Position numbers and translations under genes: made by a program. A stretch of 45,400 bases of DNA, taken from contig NZ_HE978537.1 in NCBI RefSeq assembly GCF_000311785.1, positions 77,967 to 123,366 of the forward strand. The letters run 5' to 3'. The notes under the pieces were generated by a model. It searched no databases and was not told the origin of the DNA. It worked only from the letters and a program-made list of their open reading frames with translations. Shown here piece after piece: positions 32,477-41,236 of this stretch. The number at the start of each line of letters is the position of its first letter. The first letter of the stretch is position 1. This DNA is from Brevibacillus massiliensis (lineage in GTDB: Bacteria; Bacillota; Bacilli; Brevibacillales; Brevibacillaceae).

Positions 32477-33190
32477 CTAGCCTACCGATCCCTCGTTTTT
32501 TTCCCGCTCCTCGTCCTGCCGGCCGTTCGGGTCGCGTGTTGACATGACCAGCAGGGCGCCGCTTTCGATCTGGATCCTGCCTGCTTCCCCTGTCAACTGA
32601 TTGCTTACGCCAAGCGTTGAGCCCAGCTCCAGCGTCGCGTCATGCAGCGGGTAGGCGAAGCCGTCCAGTGTAATCCCGGTCACCAGCGGGCTAAGCGGCA
32701 GCAGGGAGACGTACTGATAGTGATCCCTGGCCAGCCGGCAGCGGCGAAAGCGCTCAGACAGCAAGGCAATCCGGTTGTATCTGCTCTCGATCTGCATCCA
32801 GACACCTGCCTGATGGGCCTGCCATAAGAGCTGCACGTTCGCCAGCGAGTGGTCCATCCGCCCGCCCAGCGCGCCGTACATGTAGATCACCTTGGGCTGA
32901 TACGACAGCGCAGCCTGCAGTCCGATGTCGCTGTCAGTCGCGTCCTTCCTCTCCGGAAAGCGGCGGATCTCCACGCCGGAGCGGACCAGTTTGGCCAAAC
33001 CCGCTTCGCCGATCGTGTCAAAGTCGCCGACTGCCAGCGTCGGCACCACTCCCGCTTCCAGCAGGCCCAGCGCACCGGCGTCTACGCCGATCAGGATGTC
33101 GCCCGGCTCTGCATTCGGCAGTACATCCAACGTCCCTCCGGCGCATATGTGCACCCGTCCAGAGCCGCTTTTCTCTTGTTTCTGCTTCAT
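32477..33190 (-). CDS. thiN: Thiamine pyrophosphokinase
   Basis: Encodes 237 residues. It transfers pyrophosphate from ATP (leaving AMP) to thiamine, giving the active cofactor. Recognisable blocks are ILIGVDAGALGLLEAGVVP, AVGDFDTIGE, FPERKDATDSDIGLQAAL and YGALGGRMDHSLANVQLL, the TPK catalytic domain; the C-terminal part is the thiamine-binding beta domain. In Bacillus subtilis thiN also lies between rpe and spoVM. Here rpe is separated from it by about 4.5 kb of inserted ABC-transporter operons. The gene ends with a strong terminator. A long C-terminal charged tail (GRQDEEREKNEG) is not conserved. Confidence 0.95.
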   Translation of the reverse strand: MKQKQEKSGSGRVHICAGGTLDVLPNAEPGDILIGVDAGALGLLEAGVVPTLAVGDFDTIGEAGLAKLVRSGVEIRRFPERKDATDSDIGLQAALSYQPKVIYMYGALGGRMDHSLANVQLLWQAHQAGVWMQIESRYNRIALLSERFRRCRLARDHYQYVSLLPLSPLVTGITLDGFAYPLHDATLELGSTLGVSNQLTGEAGRIQIESGALLVMSTRDPNGRQDEEREKNEGSVG

Positions 33191-33254
33191 ATCTCTGTAC
33201 CCTCTCTTCTTTGGCGCTCCTTCTTTATTGTAGAGCCCCCAGCTCCCGGTTGCA

Positions 33255-33296
33255 AAAGAAAAACCGCGGCATAGGCTGCAAGAGCGCCGCGGCTTC
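33255..33296 (-). terminator. Terminator after the amino-acid ABC operon
   Basis: On the minus strand GCCGCGGC and GCCGCGG arms enclose an 18-nt loop and are followed by TTTTTCTTTT. It closes the operon ending at 33307. Confidence 0.85.
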
Positions 33297-33306
33297 TTCT
33301 TATGTT

Positions 33307-34029
33307 TTATAGCATTTTTTCCAAAAACTGTTTTGCCCGCTCGCTCTGCGGTCGGCTGAAAAACTGTTCCGGAGGTGCTTCCTCTATCAGGCGCCCCCCG
33401 TCGAGAAACAGGATGCGATCCGCCACTTCGCGGGCAAAGCCCATCTCGTGGGTGACGATCGCCATTGTCATTCCCGTGTGGGCCAATCCCTTCATCACTT
33501 CCAGCACCTCTTTGACCATCTCCGGATCAAGCGCCGAGGTCGGCTCGTCAAACAACATGATTTCCGGCTCCATCGCCAGCGAACGGGCGATCGCCACCCG
33601 CTGTTTCTGGCCGCCGGACAGCTTGGACGGATACACATCCGCCTTGTCGGAGAGGCCGACCCTGCCAAGCAGCTCCCGCGCTTTTTGCCGGGCGGTTTCT
33701 TTTGCCAGCTTCTTCACTTTTACCGGTGCGTATGTCAGATTCTCCAGCACAGTCATATGGGGAAACAGGTGAAAGTGCTGAAACACCATCCCGATCTTTT
33801 GACGGACAAGCGTCACATCCGCCTTTTTCGCGGTGATATCGGTACCGTCGATGAGGATTTTCCCCTTGGTCGGAACCTCCAGCAGGTTCATACAGCGAAG
33901 CAAGGTTGATTTGCCCGAGCCGGATGGACCGATGATCGCCACGACATCCCCTTTTTTGACTTCGGTTGAGATGTCGCGCAGGACCTCCTGCTTCCCGAAC
34001 GATTTCGACAAACTCTCTACTTTAATCAC
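33307..34029 (-). CDS. Polar amino-acid ABC transporter ATP-binding protein (GlnQ-like)
   Basis: Encodes 240 residues, the ATPase of an importer. Walker [16 protein letters not shown], the Q-loop region [15 protein letters not shown], the signature [16 protein letters not shown], Walker [15 protein letters not shown] and the H-loop [12 protein letters not shown] are all present. The [17 protein letters not shown] spacing is typical of the polar amino-acid (PAAT) subgroup, including GlnQ, ArtM and TcyC. The start is GTG at 34029, overlapping the permease stop by 8 bp. The substrate cannot be fixed from the ATPase. Confidence 0.95.
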   Translation of the reverse strand: MIKVESLSKSFGKQEVLRDISTEVKKGDVVAIIGPSGSGKSTLLRCMNLLEVPTKGKILIDGTDITAKKADVTLVRQKIGMVFQHFHLFPHMTVLENLTYAPVKVKKLAKETARQKARELLGRVGLSDKADVYPSKLSGGQKQRVAIARSLAMEPEIMLFDEPTSALDPEMVKEVLEVMKGLAHTGMTMAIVTHEMGFAREVADRILFLDGGRLIEEAPPEQFFSRPQSERAKQFLEKML

Positions 34030-34675
34030 TTCGTCTCAGCCTCCTCTCCAAAGACCGCGCCGCCAAAGTCAGCAGCATGACCATGATGTAGTAGAGCAGG
34101 GCCGCGAAGATCAGCGGTTCAAAGTACAGGAAGGTGTTGGCCCCGACGATGGTGGCGCGGCGCAGAATGTCCAGCGCGCCGATCGTCGAGACCAGTGCGG
34201 AGTCCTTCAGCAGCGCAATGCTCTCGTTGACCATCGCCGGCAGAATGTTTTTAAACGCCTGCGGAAAGATGATGTCGAGCATCATCTGCCGGTACGGGAC
34301 GCCGAGGGCGATCGCCGCTTCCCGCTGCCCTTTGTCTACGGCGAGAATCCCGGCGCGAATCGTCTCCGAGATATACGCTGCGGAGTTCAACCCCAGCGTG
34401 ATGACGCCCGCCTGCAGCGCCGTGATATCGTACTGGGTCAACTGCGGCGTGGCGAAGTACACCAATGAGATCATCAGGATCAGCGGCGTCCCACGGAAAA
34501 TCGAGGTATAGAAAACGGCGAACCACTTGAGCAGCGCGATGCTGGAGATTTTGAACAGCGACAGCACCGCTCCCCACAAAAAACCAAAAATCGCGGCCAG
34601 GACGGTATATTCCAGCGTCGTGTAGATCCCCTCGGCAATATATCGGAAGTCTATCTGTGAAAAATCAAGATGCAT
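34022..34675 (-). CDS. Polar amino-acid ABC transporter permease
   Basis: Encodes 217 residues with five membrane helices and the HisM-type permease fold. The EAA coupling loop is clear: [20 protein letters not shown] followed by [12 protein letters not shown]. The N-terminal [20 protein letters not shown] and [15 protein letters not shown] blocks are typical of PAAT permeases. ATG at 34675 with AGCAGGGG close in front. It lies 27 bp after the binding-protein gene and overlaps the ATPase gene. Confidence 0.95.
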   Translation of the reverse strand: MHLDFSQIDFRYIAEGIYTTLEYTVLAAIFGFLWGAVLSLFKISSIALLKWFAVFYTSIFRGTPLILMISLVYFATPQLTQYDITALQAGVITLGLNSAAYISETIRAGILAVDKGQREAAIALGVPYRQMMLDIIFPQAFKNILPAMVNESIALLKDSALVSTIGALDILRRATIVGANTFLYFEPLIFAALLYYIMVMLLTLAARSLERRLRRSD

Positions 34676-34702
34676 CCCCTGCTACACCCCAAATCTGGCT
34701 GC

Positions 34703-35518
34703 TTATTGGTCGAACCACTTCATGATTAGCTTGTCCAGTTCGCCGCTGTCTTGCAGCTTTTTGATCGCCTGGTTGAACTTGTCCACGTTTGCGGAGCCCT
34801 TTGGAAAGGCGACAGCCGAGCCGTTGGAACCATCCTGTTCAATCAGACTCATCTCCAAATCAGGATTGGTCTTCATGTAGCCCTTGGCTACCACGTCTTC
34901 GATAATCGCGGCGTCGATCCGGCCCGATTTCAATTCCTGCACGATCTCACCCAGTTTATTGAGCGACACGACCTCTACACCCTTGTTGGATTCGGCGATC
35001 TCTTTGGCTGCCGTCTCTTGAATCGAGCCGAGCTGTACTCCTACCTTCTTGCCAGCCAGATCTTCCGGCTTGGCCAGCCCGCTCCCTTTTTTCGCGACAA
35101 TCGAATTCTTCGCCTCGAAGTAGACATCGGAGAAGTCAGCGTTTTTCTTGCGCTCGTCGTCGGGAGACATCCCTGCCATGACAAAGTCAACGCGGCCAGA
35201 CTGCAGGGCCGGTAGCAGCCCGTTGAAGTCCATATCCTTTATTTCCAGGTCAAATCCGACTTCGTCCGCAATGTATTTGGCAATGTCGATGTCAAATCCG
35301 ACGATTTCATCCTTGCCGCTTGAGGTGTCATGGTACTCAAACGGCTTGTAATCCGCCGATGTGCCCATGATCAGCTTTGGCTTGGCATTTTCTTGCGATG
35401 CTGTCTTGTTATCTGTGCTGCCTGCTCCCGCATTTCCGCCGGTTCCGCATCCGGCGAGAACGCCAAGAGCAAGTACGGAGGAAATAGCAAGTGCAACAAA
35501 TCTGTTCCGTTTAGTCAT
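34703..35518 (-). CDS. Amino-acid ABC transporter substrate-binding lipoprotein
   Basis: Encodes 271 residues. A lipoprotein signal peptide ends at LAGC with Cys24, so the protein is tethered to the outer face of the membrane. The mature part is an SBP_bac_3 fold: IMGTSADYKPFEYHD, IVGFDIDIAKYIADEVGFDL, LPALQSGRVDFVMAGMSPDD, AGKKVGVQLGSIQE and GRIDAAIIEDVV. GFDIDIAK and the FVMAGM block are typical of polar or charged amino-acid binders; the ligand is not certain. ATG at 35518 is preceded by AAGGGG. It is the first gene of the SBP-permease-ATPase operon. Confidence 0.95.
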   Translation of the reverse strand: MTKRNRFVALAISSVLALGVLAGCGTGGNAGAGSTDNKTASQENAKPKLIMGTSADYKPFEYHDTSSGKDEIVGFDIDIAKYIADEVGFDLEIKDMDFNGLLPALQSGRVDFVMAGMSPDDERKKNADFSDVYFEAKNSIVAKKGSGLAKPEDLAGKKVGVQLGSIQETAAKEIAESNKGVEVVSLNKLGEIVQELKSGRIDAAIIEDVVAKGYMKTNPDLEMSLIEQDGSNGSAVAFPKGSANVDKFNQAIKKLQDSGELDKLIMKWFDQ

Positions 35519-35567
35519 GTTTGGATAACCCCTTATACCAAATTGTTTAGTAAAGCTAGACTGAATT

Positions 35568-35596
35568 AATATACCACTAATAGAATTTGTATTCAA
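35568..35596 (-). promoter_or_regulatory. Promoter of the amino-acid ABC operon
   Basis: On the minus strand TTGAAT (35591-35596) and TATATT (35568-35573) are separated by 17 bp, about 50 bp before the binding-protein start. Confidence 0.6.
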
Positions 35597-35631
35597 TAAT
35601 ATTTTATCGGAAAAAAATGTCTGATAGATTC

Positions 35632-35689
35632 TTGACTCTTCTTCTTAAGTGTGTATATTATATATGTACACTATAAACAAAATATACAC
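35632..35689 (+). promoter_or_regulatory. Promoter and YtrA-type operator of the GntR-ABC operon
   Basis: TTGACT (35632-35637) and TATTAT (35656-35661) are spaced by 18 bp. Over the -10 lies a 25-bp imperfect palindrome, AGTGT (35648-35652) to ACACT (35668-35672). In addition GTGTATATT (35651-35659) is an exact reverse complement of AATATACAC (35681-35689). YtrA-subfamily GntR regulators bind GTGTA..TACAC sites in their own promoters, so autoregulation is likely. Confidence 0.7.
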
Positions 35690-35705
35690 ATTGGTCGGTG
35701 ATAGG

Positions 35706-36092
35706 ATGAACATTCTCATATCGAATGCCTCTGCAGACCCGATCTACCTGCAGATCAAAAACCAAATCAAAGCGAGTATTCTCAATGGAGAATTGACTCC
35801 CGGCCAAAGCCTGCCCTCCATCCGCCAGCTGGCCAAGGATTTGCAGATCAGCGTGATTACCACCAAGCGGGCCTATGAAGAGTTGGAAAAGGAAGGTTTG
35901 ATCGACTCGGTGGTCGGCAAAGGCTCATTCGTTTCCGGCGCCAATCAAGCGTTTATCCGCGAACAGCGGCTGCGGCAGTGGGAAGAAAAGCTGATCGAAG
36001 TCACCCAGGAGAGCAAGGCACTGGGAATCAGCCTGGCGGAGTTGATCGCCCACCTGCGCATGCTCTATCAAGAGGAGGAGGAGAATCGATGA
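35706..36092 (+). CDS. GntR-family regulator, YtrA subfamily
   Basis: Encodes 128 residues. The GntR winged helix is complete (PIYLQIKNQIKASILNGELT, SLPSIRQLAKDLQISVITTK, RAYEELEKEGLIDSVVGKGS), followed only by a short helical tail of about 50 residues, the YtrA type without a large effector domain. Such regulators sit first in operons with ABC exporters and respond to cell-envelope antibiotics or related stress; this is family knowledge. ATG at 35706 is chosen; the frame to 35649 runs through the operator. Its stop overlaps the ATPase start as ATGA. Confidence 0.93.
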   Translation: MNILISNASADPIYLQIKNQIKASILNGELTPGQSLPSIRQLAKDLQISVITTKRAYEELEKEGLIDSVVGKGSFVSGANQAFIREQRLRQWEEKLIEVTQESKALGISLAELIAHLRMLYQEEEENR

Positions 36093-36955
36093 ACGTGATT
36101 GAAATTCGCAACCTGCACAAACAATACGGCTCATTCTCCCTGCAGGACGTCTCCTTCGGCGTCAAACAGGGATTTATCACCGGCCTGATCGGCCCGAACG
36201 GTTCGGGAAAAAGCACGTTGATCAAGATGATCATGAACATCGTCGTCCCGGACAGCGGAGAGATTGCCGTCTTCGGCCAAAAAATGCCCGATTGCGAAAA
36301 AGAAATCAAGCAGCGGATCGCCTTCGTCCCGGACGAAAGCTACTACTATGAAGACTTGACCATCGCCGAGATGAAGCGGATTATCGCGCCATTCTACAAG
36401 CGCTGGAGCGAAGACGTGTTCCAAGGATACCTGGAGCAGTTCGAGCTTCCCGCAAACAAGAAAATAAAGGACTTGTCCAAGGGGATGAAAATGAAGTTTT
36501 CACTCGCCCTGGCCTTGTCCCATGAGACTGACCTGCTGATCATGGATGAACCTACCGCCGGCCTTGACCCAGTGTTCCGCAGAGAACTGCTGGATATCCT
36601 CGCCGGTCTCATCCTGGACGAACAGAAGTCCATCCTGTTCTCGACGCACATTACGACGGATCTGGATCGGATCGCCGATTACATCACATTCCTCAATCGC
36701 GGACAGATCGTCTTTAGCGAAGCGAAGGACAACGTATTGGAGCGATACGTCCTGGTGAAGGGCAACAAGGAACTGCTTGACCGGGATACCAGCCAGCTGT
36801 TTGTCGGCATTCGCGAGACAGGGGTAGGGTTTGAAGGGCTGGCTGCCAATCGGTCGGAGGCAGCCAGCCAGTTCGGAGCGCATGCGGTATTGGAAACACC
36901 GTCATTGGAGGACATCATGTTTTTTACGGTAAAAGGAGGAGGCATTCGTGCTTAA
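36089..36955 (+). CDS. ABC exporter ATP-binding protein
   Basis: Encodes 288 residues. Walker A GLIGPNGSGKSTLIK, signature LSKGMKMKFSLALAL (LSKG in place of LSGG), Walker B LLIMDEPTAGLDP and the H-loop FSTHITTDLDRIAD are present. The LSKGMKMK variant and the C-terminal extension of about 70 residues are typical of BcrA/YtrB-like exporters linked to YtrA regulators. GAGGAGGAGGAG lies in front of the ATG. It overlaps the GntR gene upstream and the permease gene downstream, so all three are translated together. The exported substrate is unknown. Confidence 0.94.
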   Translation: MNVIEIRNLHKQYGSFSLQDVSFGVKQGFITGLIGPNGSGKSTLIKMIMNIVVPDSGEIAVFGQKMPDCEKEIKQRIAFVPDESYYYEDLTIAEMKRIIAPFYKRWSEDVFQGYLEQFELPANKKIKDLSKGMKMKFSLALALSHETDLLIMDEPTAGLDPVFRRELLDILAGLILDEQKSILFSTHITTDLDRIADYITFLNRGQIVFSEAKDNVLERYVLVKGNKELLDRDTSQLFVGIRETGVGFEGLAANRSEAASQFGAHAVLETPSLEDIMFFTVKGGGIRA

Positions 36956-37544
36956 CTTGATCATAAAAGACTTGCTCGTGATGAGAAAATCCTTGCTTTT
37001 TCTCTTGATGTACATTATTATTCTCCCCCTTTCGTTCATCCACCTGTCCGGGGGGTTTCTGCCGGTCGGCCTGTTTCCGGTTGCCGTCATGCTGATGAAC
37101 AGCACCAGCAATGACCTGAAAAACAAAAACCACGTTTTGCTAAGCAGCCTGCCGATTCGCCGCAAACACATCGTCGCGGCCAAATACCTGGGCGCGCTCT
37201 TCTACAGCCTGGTGGGAGTGGTGATCGCGTTTGTGACCAGCATGGTCACCCGACTCGCCATGCCGCAGACGGAGGTCGCCTGGATGTCTGTGGGGCAAGC
37301 CGTGATGCTGCTCAGTCTGGCATTGATTTTCTCTTCCTTGTACCTGCCAATTTTTTACTGGCTGAGCGATCAAGGCATGCAAACGGTAAATATCGTCATG
37401 ACAATCATTTTGTTCATCACTCTTTCCATTTCGTTCCAGATTCCCGTATACACCGGAAGTGTGCTGCTGCTGTTGGCAGCGATTCTCCTGTTCCTCCTGT
37501 CATACTTTACAGCAGTGCGGATCTTTTCCCGGAAAGATTTTTAG
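36948..37544 (+). CDS. ABC-2 type exporter permease
   Basis: Encodes 198 residues with six predicted membrane segments, for example SLLFLLMYIIILPLSFI, LFYSLVGVVIAFVTSM, AVMLLSLALIFSSLYLPIFY and LLLLAAILLFLLSYF. The cytoplasmic loop NDLKNKNHVLLSSLPIRRKH is a hallmark of the ABC2_membrane_2 group. The start is GTG at 36948 with AAAAGGAGGAGG, overlapping the ATPase end by 8 bp. It pairs with the ATPase as a homodimeric exporter. Confidence 0.92.
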   Translation: MLNLIIKDLLVMRKSLLFLLMYIIILPLSFIHLSGGFLPVGLFPVAVMLMNSTSNDLKNKNHVLLSSLPIRRKHIVAAKYLGALFYSLVGVVIAFVTSMVTRLAMPQTEVAWMSVGQAVMLLSLALIFSSLYLPIFYWLSDQGMQTVNIVMTIILFITLSISFQIPVYTGSVLLLLAAILLFLLSYFTAVRIFSRKDF

Positions 37545-37559
37545 GCCTTTCATTGCATA

Positions 37560-37592
37560 AAGCACCTTCGGGGCTCCCCGAAGGTGCTTCGC
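37560..37592. terminator. Hairpin after the exporter permease gene
   Basis: AAGCACCTTCGGGG and CCCCGAAGGTGCTT form a perfect 14-bp stem with a CT loop. T runs are short on both sides (TTC on the plus strand, TTTATG on the minus). It lies 15 bp past the permease stop and 7 bp past the end of the ridA-like remnant on the other strand, for which it may once have been the terminator. Confidence 0.75.
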
Positions 37593-37598
37593 ATCCAG

Positions 37599-37643
37599 CT
37601 ATTCGACAATCGCTTCCGCTTCGATTTCGACCGACAAGCGCAC
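37599..37643 (-). pseudogene. Short 3' remnant resembling the end of a RidA-family gene
   Basis: On the minus strand, reading VRLSVEIEAEAIVE followed by TAG (37599-37601), there is a 14-codon piece with the VEIEA.A end typical of RidA/YjgF proteins. An in-frame stop (TAG, 37644-37646) lies just upstream, so nothing more of the gene remains. The match is short, hence moderate confidence. Confidence 0.4.
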
Positions 37644-37663
37644 CTAGATTATAGTGGACGATC

Positions 37664-37703
37664 AAAAAAGTACAGGCCCATATGACCTGTACTTCTTTTT
37701 TAG
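37664..37703. terminator. Terminator after rpe
   Basis: AAGTACAGG and CCTGTACTT arms with a CCCATATGA loop are followed on the minus strand by TTTTTTGATC and on the plus strand by CTTTTTTA. It overlaps the rpe stop codon region and works for rpe; it may be bidirectional. Confidence 0.88.
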
Positions 37704-38347
37704 CCGCGGATGGCAGCGATCGCCTGCGCGCGGTCCGGTTTGTTAAATACGGCTGAGCCGGCAACCAATACGGTTGCGCCGGCAGATTCACAGAGGCGGG
37801 CTGTGTCCGCGTTGACGCCGCCGTCAATCTCAATCTCTACGTGGGACAGGCCCCGTTCGTCGAGCATTTGCCTCAGCGCTGACACCTTGGGCAGGACGCT
37901 GTGAATAAAGCTCTGCCCCCCGAAGCCGGGGTTGACCGTCATCAGCAGAACCAGGTCCACATCTGCCAGCACGGATTCGACTGTCACCAGCGGCGTAGCC
38001 GGGTTCAGCACGACCCCTGCTTTGACTCCCTGTTCCTTGATGGCGTATATCGTGCGGTGAAGGTGGCGGCATGCCTCCTGGTGCACACTGATCAGATCGG
38101 CGCCGCTTTTGGCAAAGGCGGAGATGTACCGATCCGGCTCTTCGATCATCAGATGAACATCGAGCGGAAGCTTGGTGACAGGACGCGCCGCTTCCACAAT
38201 CAACGGCCCGATTGTAATATTGGGCACAAAGTGGCCGTCCATCACATCGATGTGAATCCAGTCCGCGCCGCCGCGCTCCACGTCTTGAATCTCAGCCCCC
38301 AAGCGGGCGAAATCGGCGGAGAGGATAGATGGGGCAATTTTTACCAT
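37700..38347 (-). CDS. rpe: Ribulose-phosphate 3-epimerase
   Basis: Encodes 215 residues of a TIM barrel. It interconverts ribulose 5-phosphate and xylulose 5-phosphate in the pentose phosphate pathway. Family signatures are complete: [61 protein letters not shown] and [11 protein letters not shown], with the metal-binding His and Asp residues in place. The start at 38347 overlaps the rsgA stop by 7 bp and has GGAGGAAC. It ends at a terminator, whereas in Bacillus subtilis thiN would follow directly. Confidence 0.98.
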   Translation of the reverse strand: MVKIAPSILSADFARLGAEIQDVERGGADWIHIDVMDGHFVPNITIGPLIVEAARPVTKLPLDVHLMIEEPDRYISAFAKSGADLISVHQEACRHLHRTIYAIKEQGVKAGVVLNPATPLVTVESVLADVDLVLLMTVNPGFGGQSFIHSVLPKVSALRQMLDERGLSHVEIEIDGGVNADTARLCESAGATVLVAGSAVFNKPDRAQAIAAIRG

Positions 38348-39231
38348 GGTTTGTTCCTCCGTTGGTACTCTTTTAGCTCTTCAGCAAACTGCCTGTAGTG
38401 TTCATACCGCTCTGCGTCGATCAACTCGTTCTCGACGGCGGCCTGGACGGCGCAGCCCGGCTCGCGCAGGTGGAGACAACCGCGAAACTTGCATTCGTCC
38501 GCATAGCCGTCAAACTCGCGAAACGCCTGTGCCAGCTCCAGTTCCGTCATATCGACGAAATCCAGCGAACTGAATCCAGGAGTATCGGCCACATAACTTC
38601 CCTTTTCGAGGGGAATCAGTTCGACGTGGCGGGTCGTATGCCGTCCCCGTCCAAGCTTGTGGCTCACCTGTCCCGTCCGCAGACGGGCATGGGGGAAAAG
38701 GGCATTGATCAGCGATGATTTTCCTACACCGGATTGACCGGCGAAGACGGCGATGTGGGATGCCAGCGCCTGGCGAATCTCTTCCAGCCCCCGCCTGTCC
38801 TGCGTGGAGGTGGGAATGACGCGATAGCCAATCTGCCGATACTTTTGACAGATCTCGTCCAGCTCTGCCTGGTCCGCCAAGTCGGCCTTGGACAGAGCGA
38901 TCACCGCTTCAATCCCGGCCGTCTCGGTATGCACCAGAAACTTGTCCAGCAGCGCCGAGGAAAAGGAAGGGGTCCGCATGGAAAAGACCAATACGGCAAC
39001 GTCGACGTTGGCGACCGGCGGGCGAACCAGCTCGGTGGTCCGCTCGCCCACCTCCATCACATACCCTTCCGCCTCGCTCACCGTGTCGTAAACAACCCAA
39101 TCGCCAACCAGCGGCGTGACTCTGGCATCTTTTTTCTTGAACAGCCCTCTCGCCCGGCACTGGATGACCCGCTCGCCGTTATCGACGTAGTAAAAACCGC
39201 TCAACGCTTTCACGATGCGTCCTTCTGGCAT
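38341..39231 (-). CDS. rsgA: Ribosome small subunit GTPase RsgA
   Basis: Encodes 296 residues. Circularly permuted GTPase that aids late 30S subunit assembly. An N-terminal OB domain ([13 protein letters not shown]) precedes the permuted G domain with G4 ALSKADL, G1 [14 protein letters not shown], and G3 DTPGFSS. A C-terminal zinc site is formed by Cys and His residues in [18 protein letters not shown]. The start has AGGGAGGG. It lies 26 bp after prkC in the conserved order prpC-prkC-rsgA-rpe. Confidence 0.98.
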   Translation of the reverse strand: MPEGRIVKALSGFYYVDNGERVIQCRARGLFKKKDARVTPLVGDWVVYDTVSEAEGYVMEVGERTTELVRPPVANVDVAVLVFSMRTPSFSSALLDKFLVHTETAGIEAVIALSKADLADQAELDEICQKYRQIGYRVIPTSTQDRRGLEEIRQALASHIAVFAGQSGVGKSSLINALFPHARLRTGQVSHKLGRGRHTTRHVELIPLEKGSYVADTPGFSSLDFVDMTELELAQAFREFDGYADECKFRGCLHLREPGCAVQAAVENELIDAERYEHYRQFAEELKEYQRRNKPW

Positions 39232-39257
39232 TATTTCCCTCCCTTTTGTGATTGTTC

Positions 39258-41231
39258 CTAGAAATTTTGGTAATCGACGTTATACGACTGATACTCAGTT
39301 CCGTTTTTGTAGACGACGATCTTGCCGTTTTTATTCGGCGCCAGCACCAGGGGAACGTTAAAGCCGGTGCTTTCGTAAATGGTCTGGTTCCATGCCACCT
39401 GATTGTCGCCGCGGGCGTCGCTGACCACAATCTTGATCTCGGCTGTTTCGCCGAAATTGAGGTCGATATAGATCTGGTAGTCTCCCGTTTTGGCATCGGC
39501 TGGGTACTCGCCGTTGCTCACAATCAGCGTAACCTTCGAACCCTGAGGCACTTCGTCGCCGGCGTTGTACGGGAACGTGCCGATTACCTTGCCTTTTGGC
39601 TCGAAAGACGGCTGGTATTTCACTTCATCCGCTTTGGCCAATTTTGCCTTGAGCAGATCGATCTCCGCCAATTCGACAGTCTTGCCGATAACACCTGGCA
39701 TCGTGGTCATCGGCACCCCTTTGCTGACGACTACTTTTACTTCCGCCCTGGACGGAATGACGGAGACGCCTTCGCCCGGGGATTGGTCGATGACCTGTCC
39801 GACAGGTGCCTGGCTGTCCTCGCGCTCGGTAAATTTCACATTGTCGAGGTTAAAGCCCTTCTGCTTCAGCAAGCTCTCCGCCTGGTCCCGGTCCAGCCCG
39901 ACCAGTTTATCCATCGGCACCTCGGCCGGTCCTTTGCTGACGTACAGGGTTACCGTTGAGTTTTCCTTCACCCGCATCGGCGGCGAAGGGTCCTGGCGAA
40001 AGACGGTGCCTTGTTCTGCTTCGTTGTTCTCCTCCACCAGATTTGGCACCAGATGCTTCGCCTCCAAAGTCTTCCGGGCCTGCTCCAGCGTCATCCCTTC
40101 CACAGGCGGCACGTCAGTCTCCGGTACTTCCAAAATACCGTTTAGAATGTTAATGCCAACGAGAACCAATACCACAAACAAAACTGCCGCGCCCGCCCAG
40201 ACCGCCGAGCGGATCAGCCACTTCTTCCTGTTGGCAGGACTTCGCGGCGGATCTTCCTCCTCGTCCTCTTCCTCGGCAGCGGCCGCAGCCCGCGCCCGCT
40301 GGGGGAAGTGGCGTTCCTGCTTTACCTGTTCCAGCATTTCCGGCGTGATGGCCGGCAATACCCGGGTCTCTTCGTCATCAGTGGGAACCGCCACTTTGGG
40401 CTCGTTCAAGCGCTCCGGCGAAAGGCACGTCTCCAGGTCGTGCAGCATCTCTTCCGCAGAAGCGTACCGCATAAACGGATCTTTCATCAGGGCGCGCAAA
40501 ATCACGTTTTCCACACTCTGCGGAATCTCCGGATTGATCTCGCGCGGCTCCGGCAGGGGTTCCTGCAAATGCTTCAACGCAACGGAAATGGGCGAATCTC
40601 CAGAAAACGGAAGCTGACCCGTCACCATTTCATACAAGACGATTCCGAGCGAATAGATGTCCGACTTTTCCGCCGTGACGCCGCCGCGGGCCTGTTCCGG
40701 CGAAAAGTAGTGAACAGAGCCAAGCACAGCCCCCGTATGGGTGATCGTTGCCGAGGTTACAGCTCGGGCAATCCCGAAATCTGTCACCTTTACCTGACCG
40801 TTTTTGCCTATCAAAATATTGTGTGGTTTAATATCACGATGAATAATATGATTCTGGTGAGCGTGGTCCAGCGCGTCACAGATTTTGCTGGCGATGCGCA
40901 CCGCCTCTTTGACCGGCAGGGCACCGTGTGCGTTGATGACCTCTTTCAGCGTAGAGCCTTCGATATACTCCATGACCATGTAGTGCGTGTCATCTTCCTG
41001 CCCGACGTCATAGACGCCTACTACATTGGGGTGGGACAGGCTGGCGACGGCTTGGGCTTCCCGGCGGAAGCGCTGGACGAAGTCTTCGTCGACGGAAAAT
41101 TGAGGGCGAAGCACTTTTACCGCTACCGGTCTGTTCAGCACGAGATCTTTGGCTTTGTAGACGACGGCCATGCCTCCGCCGCCGACCCGGCGCTCCAACT
41201 GGTATCGTCCTCCCAACTGACGATTCTCCAT
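39258..41231 (-). CDS. prkC: Serine/threonine protein kinase PrkC with PASTA domains
   Basis: Encodes 657 residues. Membrane kinase that senses muropeptides and controls germination, stationary-phase and wall functions. The kinase domain (about residues 8-270) has the glycine loop VGGGGMAVVYKA, VAVKVL, catalytic HRDIKPHNI, DFG and SPEQARG. An acidic, Ala/Glu-rich linker follows, then a membrane helix (AAVLFVVLVLVGINIL). Outside are three PASTA repeats and a C-terminal Ig-like domain ending NVDYQNF. The ATG at 41231 sits eight bases after GGAAGAGGGG; a GTG at 41240, overlapping the prpC stop, is possible. The prpC partner lies directly upstream. Confidence 0.97.
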   Translation of the reverse strand: MENRQLGGRYQLERRVGGGGMAVVYKAKDLVLNRPVAVKVLRPQFSVDEDFVQRFRREAQAVASLSHPNVVGVYDVGQEDDTHYMVMEYIEGSTLKEVINAHGALPVKEAVRIASKICDALDHAHQNHIIHRDIKPHNILIGKNGQVKVTDFGIARAVTSATITHTGAVLGSVHYFSPEQARGGVTAEKSDIYSLGIVLYEMVTGQLPFSGDSPISVALKHLQEPLPEPREINPEIPQSVENVILRALMKDPFMRYASAEEMLHDLETCLSPERLNEPKVAVPTDDEETRVLPAITPEMLEQVKQERHFPQRARAAAAAEEEDEEEDPPRSPANRKKWLIRSAVWAGAAVLFVVLVLVGINILNGILEVPETDVPPVEGMTLEQARKTLEAKHLVPNLVEENNEAEQGTVFRQDPSPPMRVKENSTVTLYVSKGPAEVPMDKLVGLDRDQAESLLKQKGFNLDNVKFTEREDSQAPVGQVIDQSPGEGVSVIPSRAEVKVVVSKGVPMTTMPGVIGKTVELAEIDLLKAKLAKADEVKYQPSFEPKGKVIGTFPYNAGDEVPQGSKVTLIVSNGEYPADAKTGDYQIYIDLNFGETAEIKIVVSDARGDNQVAWNQTIYESTGFNVPLVLAPNKNGKIVVYKNGTEYQSYNVDYQNF

Positions 41232-41236
41232 CTGCC

